Below, in pieces: positions 29,549 through 35,770 of a DNA stretch of 35,770 bases. Below the pieces are notes generated by a model, which saw only the letters and a list, made by a program, of their open reading frames with translations, made no database searches and was not told the origin of the DNA. The DNA is taken from NCBI GenBank assembly GCA_003427395.1, contig BFEA01000336.1, forward strand, positions 222,876-258,645, in the 5' to 3' direction. The number at the start of each line of letters is the position of its first letter. The first letter of the stretch is position 1. Source of the stretch: Chara braunii. Its lineage: Eukaryota > Streptophyta > Charophyceae > Charales > Characeae. The translations under genes and the position numbers were made by a program.

Positions 29549-30467
29549 TGCGAGGCCGCTGCCTCTATGAGCCCCATAAGGCCCCATTTTGCAGCCCGTC
29601 GACCGCCCTAAGTGAAGGCAGGCTCGACTAGGCCCTCAGGGCCCTATTCTGGCCACCACCCAACTCAAGGAAATTCAGGTAGTTGCGCAGCGCCAGTTGG
29701 TTGAGTGAACCCAAGCCCTGGGCCGCCTTTGTGAATGTATGTGAAGCAGGCCCTGGGCTGGATACGGGTACTGGGCCAAACATAGGCCAAAGGCAATTGG
29801 GCACATGCAACCACCTCAGGCCCAAGGCTTGTTCTCGTCGTGCTGGGCCTCGGGCTACCGAGGCCTACTGCAAGCTTCCTGGGATTGGACGCAGGCAGGC
29901 CACTTCGATATAGCAAAGGGCCTACCTCCACATTCCTCATTCGGGTGCTGGCTGTATGCTCCGCGAGCGCTGCTGCGCTATTTGCTGGTTGGCGCCTATG
30001 CTCTCACGGGCGAGCAGGGAAGGAGCACGCAGCCATAGTCGAGCTGCGCTGCTGTAAGCTGGGTGAGGCGCAGGGTGGTCCTTGGGTGCTAGTGGCATCT
30101 GTGTGTTGGGGAACGAGGTTGTGAGTGTGGCGAGAGACATACCTGGTGCTGGAAGCGTGCGACACTGGTCGTTGTATGCTTGTACTTCGGGAAAGTTGTT
30201 GACGTCATCTTTCGGCATCGTAGTGTAGGCTAGATAGGATCTGCCACATGTAGTCTGGGCGCCGAGCGCCAGATAGGATATCAACTCTGGTTCTTCGTTG
30301 ATGATGATGGGACTATTTCAGCATTGTAGATTATGAACTCTTGGTGTGTTCTTATTTGGTGATTCTCGTGGTGCACTTCGGCTGTTGGTTCGAGGTCACG
30401 ACTATCTGGACTCATATGTATGATGCTGTTTGATTGCTGAAGTTCGCTATTGCTCATCTTCCTTGCA
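29549..30467 (+). repeat. 3' LTR of the third element
   Basis: 919 bp, TGCGAGGCCG...CTTCCTTGCA, with TG and CA ends. Its last 579 bp align with 22088-22666. No LTR-internal ORF is supported. Confidence 0.88.
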
Positions 30468-30655
30468 CAAGCGCCATCAATCTCAACGTATTGGATGGGA
30501 GTGTAAGTCACCAAGAGCATGAGTCGGCTCCAATGGACTCTGCGAGGGACCTTCAAACAGGCAATCGTGTGACTCCTTAGCGCAACAATGTGAGCAGTAC
30601 CTTCACCAACACTCTCGCGCAACCCCTTCATTGAACCCTTCACAGCTACATTCAA
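30468..30655 (-). pseudogene. Open fragment cut by the LTR, unknown
   Basis: Minus-strand frame with a protein-like composition (GLRESVGEGTAHIVALRSH, RVHWSRLMLLVTYTPIQYVE). It runs into the end of the 3' LTR, so it may be a host or older-element ORF interrupted by the insertion. The first in-frame ATG is at about 30631. I do not recognise it; it may be chance. Confidence 0.2.
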
Positions 30656-31086
30656 CGTATCCAGTGGTCAGCGCCAACCGTCACCCGCGACCAAACAGGT
30701 CTATCATCTACACACACCGCTCCTACGCTAACCTTTCTTCTGCTTCCCGTGCACACTTGCACTCTGGAGCGTGTGTCTCGTCCGACTTCCATCGCGCGCT
30801 CACTACCCGTGGCCTCAACCTCGTCACCCTATCCCCAATCTAACTCCCGTGCAGGCCAGACGGTCTCAGTCTCGTGCAGACAGGGCAGGAGAGTTATTGA
30901 TGTTAACCTTCGCCTGTGCGCTCGCTTTGACACATCCGCTAAGTACGTCCACGTCATCGTCGTAATTGACCTTCTCAGCCGCGTTGCACAGGCTCAAATG
31001 TCTAACTTTTTTTTTTTTTTTTGCACGTCCCTCTTTCTTNTGTGTCTTGGGCCTTCGCCCCGATCGCTCATAACCGCCCCGCGGTC

Positions 31087-31568
31087 TCAATCTCTCCCCT
31101 TCTTTGAGCTGGCCTCGGGTCAGTCCTCTACAGGCTCAGCGGTCGGGTGGTCCTGCCGCCATTGGTCCAGTCCATGCCAGGACTGGGTCCGCACCTCCCG
31201 ATCACTCTCCTCGCTCTCCGCCTCCGTGTCCCAGTCCAGGTGCCTCTGTTCTCGCTCTACTGTGTCCGTTGAAGTCTCTGCTTCAAGGTAAGAAACGGTC
31301 ACCTTCAGTTCATCTGTGACCCCGTCTCTCCTGCACCTCCTCTGAGCCCGGTCCTTGGCCTCTGTGATGGCCAACTGCAGTCTCTATTGTGCTCCTATCT
31401 CTTCTTCTTTCCCCCCCTCAATTTTGATCTTCAGCCTTGCCTCCTGATTGCAATGGCTAAGTCTAGAATGACTGTCACTGCAGGTCCCTCCCCCAACATC
31501 TGCTCCCACCTCCAGATAAACATGACGTATTTCGGCCTATAGCCGTGCAACCCACTACTCCGTACCAT
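31087..31568 (-). pseudogene. Unknown ORF family, copy B
   Basis: Paralogue of 10817-11293. It starts at ATG 31568 with GLHGYRPKYVMFIWRWE. A frameshift follows near 31440, then a basic stretch leads to AITEAKDRAQRRCRRDGVT, SYLEAETSTDTVEREQRHLD, DTEAESEES and SWHGLDQWRQDHPTAEPVED. A TGA at 31120-31122 ends the current frame, but similarity goes on to a TGA at 31087-31089 that aligns with the stop of copy A (WRD-stop against GRD-stop). A TAG also precedes the AIT block. No domain is recognised. The conserved GYRP, W-x-W-E and HGLDQW motifs define the family. Function unknown; mobile-element origin plausible. Confidence 0.6.
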
Positions 31569-31768
31569 GGTCGCGCCCCCTTCGGTTGGTTTACACGCCG
31601 GCGCCAAACCGCAAAAATCCAAGACAACCAAGACCGAACACTTAGCACATGCACAAACAAATTGGGCTGCCTCACGCCCACACTACCGCTCGCCTCTCTT
31701 CTCAACTCGACAACAAGCAGCGTGAGACTGCTCATGCCTAGTTAGCCAGATGCCACCCCTCCTTCCTC

Positions 31769-31780
31769 TCTTATAGGGCC
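31769..31780 (-). promoter_or_regulatory. TATA box upstream of the unknown ORF, copy B
   Basis: The minus strand reads GGCCCTATAAGA, about 205 bp upstream of the ATG at 31568. Upstream TTTAGAAC is shared with copy A at about the same distance. Confidence 0.5.
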
Positions 31781-31959
31781 ATAGCATGTCGCGACCCCAG
31801 CGTTCTAAATGGGGTAAATTTCTGAAGTTTTGCATGTCAATAAACCGTGGTTCCGTTACTTAATAGAATAAAATAAAACAAAAACAAAAATAAAATTATT
31901 AAGATAAAAATAGCGAGGGACAGGACCCCAACAACCGTAGCACCAACAAGGCTTTCAGC
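31781..31959. other. AT-rich spacer between repeat and TATA box
   Basis: No gene seen. Includes an A-rich block at 31862-31912. Confidence 0.4.
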
Positions 31960-32300
31960 TATCAGTCACTGTCACTTCGTCTTGCTGCCGAATGATTGAG
32001 ACCCTAAAGCGGCGGTCCCATAATGGGATACCAACCAACAACCTCTCTCCTCTAAAATGAGACGTCGAGCTACCACTAACGGGTACCCGTTTCCGATGGC
32101 AAGGAGGGGGCTTATGACCCTCCACGGGGGCTGATAAGCGTCCTATCGAAGCGGCCGCAGGTTGCCCCTCTTTTGGGGTCCTGCACCAGGGACAACTGAG
32201 GCGCGAACGATCAGGCCATTCTAGGCTGCCAGTCCGTAATCACTGTTTGAAAACGAACCGTTAATTCCTCACAAGACGATAGGACAAGCAGTAAAATAGG
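31960..32300 (-). repeat. Diverged copy of the 400-bp repeat
   Basis: The minus strand matches the unit at 10019-10434: ACCCCAAAAGAGGGGCAACC, AAGCCCCCTCCTTGCCATCG, TTAGTGGTAGCTCGA and TTATGGGACC. It lies about 390 bp upstream of the unknown ORF, as in the plus-strand arrangement. Confidence 0.8.
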
Positions 32301-32839
32301 AGAAATAGGCAACAATCATAATAGTAATATTAATAGAAAGAGAGAAAAGACCCCTCAGAGTTCTCTCGCGTTTCAGCATCACTGAAGCGCCCCAGACTCC
32401 AAAACTCAAAGGCAACGATCCAGATCCAGACACGGATCCGAGGCTCCGCGCTCAATCCCTTACTTTCCTTTTTTTTTTTTTTTTTTTTCCTCGACATCGT
32501 TTTTTTACTAACAGTGACCGTAACCTCCGCACCTACCCCACAACCCAGCTACAGGAGTCTGGCACGCGGTTGAGCGACTATCACTATCACACCCCTGCAC
32601 CTGGCCTAGATCTCAACCATTGGGGCCCGACTCACGATAGAGTAGACCATGCCCCCTTTTCTATCGCACTGGCAAAACCCGACGGTCACTTCAACTACAG
32701 GCTGGCCCGTTGTAGGGTAGAGCATCGAACCCGTGCATTACCACTGGGAAGCCCAGAAACCGGCCCTGTCGATTCAGCATGACTCTATGAACTGGTACCC
32801 GGTTTGCGACGAAGGTATGCGGGTGGCCCCCCGTACACA
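32301..32839. other. Non-coding stretch with poly(T)
   Basis: No supported gene. A 20-bp T run lies at 32469-32488, and TTTTTTT again near 32501. Confidence 0.4.
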
Positions 32840-33070
32840 GCGGCGTGCGCGTGAATGTCTGTCTGGTACGTAGCGGCGTGCGCGTGGATGTCTATCTGGT
32901 ACGCAACGGTGAGTGAGCGGATGTCTGTCTGGTACGCAGCGGTGAGTGAGCGGATGTCTGTCTGGTATGCAACGGTGAGTGAGCGGATGTCTGTCTGGTA
33001 CGCAGCGGAGAGTGAGCGGATGTCTGTCTGGTACGCAACAGTGAGTGAGCGGATGTTTGTCTGGTACGCA
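32840..33070. repeat. 33-bp minisatellite, seven copies
   Basis: Unit about 33 bp (core GTGAGTGAGCGGATGTCTGT then CTGGTACGCAGCG), seven copies in direct contact. The first two differ in the front third (GCGTGCGCGT). Because 33 is divisible by three, all frames stay open as 11-residue repeats, which makes long spurious ORFs on both strands. Confidence 0.95.
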
Positions 33071-33072
33071 GC

Positions 33073-33097
33073 GGAGGGCCGGGACACCGCGCCCTCC
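33073..33097 (+). repeat. GC-rich palindromic cassette, copy 3
   Basis: GGAGGGCCGGGACACCGCG then CCCTCC, directly adjoining the end of the minisatellite. See 8654-8677 and 9268-9292. Confidence 0.78.
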
Positions 33098-33157
33098 GAC
33101 ATGATACCAAGCCCCCGCCCAGCGTCCCCGCTGGGCTCAAAACGTAGTGACCGAATG

Positions 33158-33166
33158 GTATAAAGG
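33158..33166 (+). promoter_or_regulatory. Possible TATA box
   Basis: GTATAAAGG about 225 bp before the ATG at 33390, with an inverted repeat GTAAAGCT/AGCTTTAC (33199-33206, 33216-33223) in between. Weak evidence. Confidence 0.35.
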
Positions 33167-33389
33167 AGCTCATCCACTCACTACTACTGTAGCCCATTGT
33201 AAAGCTATCTACAACAGCTTTACGCTAGCAGTCTGTGTTCATTTTACCACAATACGCAATGCACATTTCTCTTATCTTATCACATAGCTGCAGCACGTGG
33301 TCCGCGCAATCGTTCTCCTCTCCCCCTTAGTGGCGCGTCCCCTCTCGCAATATTCTCTCAATCTCAATCTCTATAGGCACACGTGCACC

Positions 33390-33862
33390 ATGCTTGAAGC
33401 ACGTAGAGGACTGGGAAGAGGGAGAGGTGGTAGAGGAGGGAAGGCGCATGAAGAGCCGCCAGCTCAAGCACGACGCGAGTTCAGTTTAAAGGAGGAGGAA
33501 GAGGAAGTGCGAGGGTATGGCTCTCATGTGAGGCCATATCAGCGCCGGCCTGTCATAGGCTGGTATGAGAGAACTCCATCCCCTACGAGGATGAGTATTT
33601 CCAAAAGAAATTTGAGGCACACTATGGCGCACCCGACTCCTCTTCTCCCCCTTACTCTCCTAGAGCCCCCACTACTCCCGTGGCAAGCAGAGCCTTAGTG
33701 CCCCCAGCGCCTCCACCTGCACCATGCATGGCTCCTTCTCTTCCCCGGTTCAATAGCTGCACCCTATGCTGCATTTTCTTTCTCCTCTCTCTGCTCCAGA
33801 TGGAATTCATGGTCATCTTTTATCTTTTACATAAGCACGATATCCTTTCCTTGAACTTTTGA
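33390..33862 (+). pseudogene. Unknown Arg/Gly-rich ORF with a frameshift
   Basis: The ATG at 33390 (context CACCATGC) opens a frame with an RG-rich start (RRGLGRGRGGRGGKAHEEP), an acidic patch (LKEEEEEVRGYG) and YQRRPVIGWYERTPSP. That frame stops at 33698. From about 33575 another frame gives more protein-like sequence, YEDEYFQKKFEAHYGAP, then a Pro/Ser-rich tail (SSSPPYSPRAPTTPV, PPAPPPAP), up to a stop at 33860-33862. A frameshift (or unrecognised splicing) is therefore likely. RGG motifs suggest nucleic-acid binding. It may be a gag-like ORF of another element; I do not recognise it. Confidence 0.35.
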
Positions 33863-34134
33863 GTCTTTTTCTCTCCTTGCCTTTTCAGCCCATTCCATAG
33901 CGTCCCTGGCTTAAGAGTTTGAATACCTTGAGGCTGGGGATGTAGGTTCCTTGTGAACCAGGCCGCTTGTCGGCCACAAAATAAATTTAAGAAGGATATT
34001 TTATCTATTACTAATTTGACTTGCTGCTGGTCCTTCTCAAAACAGTTGTTACCTTGTTTCTTGTCTTGGCAGCGATGCGAGGGTATTTGTCCGAATGATA
34101 TTAACACTTGAGGGCACTCGTCCTATCTGCCATG

Positions 34135-34330
34135 ATGGGGATAGGGTATACCAAACCCTTTTTCCTGTTCTCTGGCCTGCTGTTCTCTGGCCTGAGCAAG
34201 ACGTTTTCTCAACTTCTCAAGCAACTCAAGGGGATACCAAGCCCCATTCTTTTTCTCTGGTCTGAGCAAGGCGCATCATCACTTCTCAAGCAAATAAAGG
34301 GGAATACCAAACCTTTTTTCTTTCCTCCGA
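34135..34330. repeat. Imperfect tandem repeat, ~75-85-bp unit
   Basis: GGG[G]ATACCAA[A/G]CC..TTTTT recurs at about 34145, 34230 and 34301, each followed by CTCTGG[C/T]CTGAGCAAG or similar and by CTTCTCAAGCAA. Confidence 0.7.
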
Positions 34331-35202
34331 CCTTGGAGTTTTTGAGGTCTCTGCATAATCCTGCAAAGCAACAAGTCCCATAGTCCCTACATACAGTCTC
34401 CCTGACAAGCAGTCATCAATCAGTAATTAAATAGAAATAAATAAATATAGAAACCCATAATAATATAACAAGTAAACATGAACAATTCTTCACACCCAAG
34501 AGTTGATGGTTGCCTTGATTTTGGCCCACCACTGGCCAGGGATGGCAGACCTCTCGTTAGTCTGTCATACCTTGTTCGGCCCGCCTCAGGCCAGGACCAA
34601 TCAGACCATTTGTCTTGACGACCCCTTTAACCTGCCTCTAGGTCAGGACCACCATACCCACTACTCGAGTATGGTAACCCTTTGGCACTCTCGCAAGGAC
34701 ACCTAGACTATAGCGGGTCTGGTCACCCTATGACAGTCGACCTCCTGTTGGCTCAACTGTCCCGTACCCAGATTTGACCACTTCGGTCGGGGACCGACTC
34801 ACCCACCAGTTTTTGGACGTGGGACCCGGTCTAACCACGGTTCCAGGTTCTGGCGAACCTCACTGGATTGCAACCTCCGACTGCGGTAGGGTTCCAACCG
34901 ACCCTTCTTGACCTCACAGGCCAGACTCCCGGAGTCTTAGCCTCAGTCAACTACGGAATTCGACACTCGCGTTGAGGACCTGTTGACCCCACCAGATTGC
35001 AACCTAATACGGTAAGGCTCTGGCTGGCCCCGACAATCAATGCATCTTTAGGTTAGAGAAGAAAATCCTAGACACAGACAACCAAACAAATATCTCATGC
35101 CCACAGTTAGACAATCCATGCCCCTGATAACGAAACATACATTTTCTCAAGAGACGACCCTTCAGCCTCAAGAGGCACTGAACAGCAACAAGCGACAACC
35201 GA
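34331..35202. other. Non-coding stretch, nothing recognised
   Basis: No supported gene. Diverged short motifs (CAGGACCA, GACCAC, GATTGCAACCT at about 34867 and 34994) suggest old repeats. Confidence 0.35.
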
Positions 35203-35359
35203 CAATGCACCTCCTTGAGACCTCTTCAGCCTCAGGAAATACAAAGTGCTGATCCCAGAGAGGTCCCTTCCCTCATCTGAGAATACTCTCAAGAGACCTC
35301 CCGTCAACCTCAAGGAAGTATAGAAATACTGACCCCAGATAGGTCCCTTCCCTCATCTA
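35203..35359. repeat. Direct repeat, copy 1
   Basis: About 157 bp starting AATGCACCTCCTTGAGACCT, repeated at 35614-35770 (offset 411). Internally there is a shorter duplication: CCCAGA[G/T]AGGTCCCTTCCC then TCATCT occurs twice. Confidence 0.9.
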
Positions 35360-35613
35360 GGACAGAAGATAGGCAACTTAGTCAAGAAACACAAAGTCCC
35401 CATACTGACAACTCTCTAGTCAATATCTTCTTGATAGCTCTCTTGGACAGGCAATTTAGGCAGAAGATACGAAGTCCCTCCACTGACAACTCTCTAGTCA
35501 GGTAGAGTTGAACATATTTTATGCCCATCATATTTTCTCCTCATCATGAGAGCAAAACTGGTTACTCTTTTGATGTACCACAGCCATGAATTCTCTGAAC
35601 TTAATATCACTAC

Positions 35614-35770
35614 AAATGCACCTCCTTGAGACCTCTTCAGCATCAGGAAATACAAAGTGTTGATCCCAGAGAGGTCCCTTCCCTCATCTGAGAATACTTT
35701 CAAGAGACCTCCCGTCAACCTCAAGGAAGTATAGAAATACTGACCCCAGAGAGGTCCCTTCCCTCATCTG
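35614..35770. repeat. Direct repeat, copy 2 (runs to window end)
   Basis: Second copy of 35203-35359 with few differences (CAGC[C/A]TCAGG, GTG[C/T]TGATCC). It continues to the window edge, so a longer tandem array is possible. Confidence 0.9.

Larger units (their letters stand above)
22088..30467 (+). mobile_element. Ty3/gypsy LTR retrotransposon (third), 5'-truncated LTR
   Basis: In order: LTR remnant (22088-22666), primer-binding site, ~1.25-kb leader, gag, protease, RT, RNase H, integrase, chromodomain-like tail, polypurine tract and full 3' LTR (29549-30467). Gag and protease carry at least eight stops or frameshifts, while RT palm to the C-terminus is open for 814 codons. The 5' LTR lacks its first ~340 bp, so no target duplication can be assigned. 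Confidence 0.93.

Noticed and set aside
32785-33177. 11-residue repeat protein or a CRISPR-like array
   Set aside because: Units are directly adjacent 33-bp copies without spacers. Open frames exist on both strands because the unit length is a multiple of three.

Overview
The window looks like a repeat-rich nuclear region of a plant-lineage eukaryote. A charophyte green alga of the Chara type is my best guess. That guess is recall-based: the gag start beginning VDTRSGKST with a long Lys/Glu coiled coil resembles Chara predicted proteins, and no search was run. Supporting signs are several degraded Ty3/gypsy (chromovirus-like) LTR retrotransposons, primer-binding sites resembling plant initiator-Met sites (TGGTATCGGAG), nested DNA transposons, microsatellites and assembly Ns. 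I see no intact cellular gene, no rRNA, no CRISPR array and no convincing tRNA.

Layout. (1) 1-5283, plus strand: 5' half of a Ty3/gypsy element (leader with a TTGACC array, gag, zinc knuckle, protease, reverse transcriptase up to the YL of the YLDD box). A TA-flanked terminal-inverted-repeat transposon (3227-4047) sits between the zinc knuckle and protease. (2) 5284-8495, minus strand: 3' half of a related element (RT C-terminus, RNase H, integrase, chromodomain-like tail, polypurine tract, start of a 3' LTR). Halves 1 and 2 are almost complementary in content, as if one element had been partly inverted. (3) 8500-13300: no intact gene; repeated hairpin cassette, 400-bp and 354-bp tandem duplications, and a TATA-preceded broken ORF (10817-11293) of a family I do not recognise. 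(4) 13482-20040, minus strand: a Ty3/gypsy element complete at both ends, with two LTRs of about 1 kb and 5-bp target duplications AAATA; an internal deletion has fused gag to RT and removed nucleocapsid and protease. (5) 20185-20814: a hAT-like element with 8-bp duplications CTTGTATT and an internal run of Ns. Elements 4 and 5 are both inserted in one copy of a roughly 500-bp tandem duplication whose second copy (21015-21490) is a natural empty site. (6) 22088-30467, plus strand: a third Ty3/gypsy element with a truncated 5' LTR, broken gag and protease, and an 814-codon open stretch from RT to chromodomain in which one integrase catalytic Asp is Gly. (7) 30468-35770: a second copy, on the minus strand, of the unknown ORF family (31087-31568) with the same upstream TATA and upstream repeat, then a 33-bp minisatellite, a broken Arg/Gly-rich ORF and further duplications.

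The autonomous elements would have encoded the full copy-and-paste cycle (Gag particle, protease, RT/RNase H, integrase), but every copy here carries disabling lesions. Where sibling elements show the ancestral residue, several stops are CAG to TAG or TGG to TGA, as expected for decay of methylated cytosines. The most novel item is the two-copy ORF family: its copies diverge largely at synonymous positions, so it was once selected as a protein.
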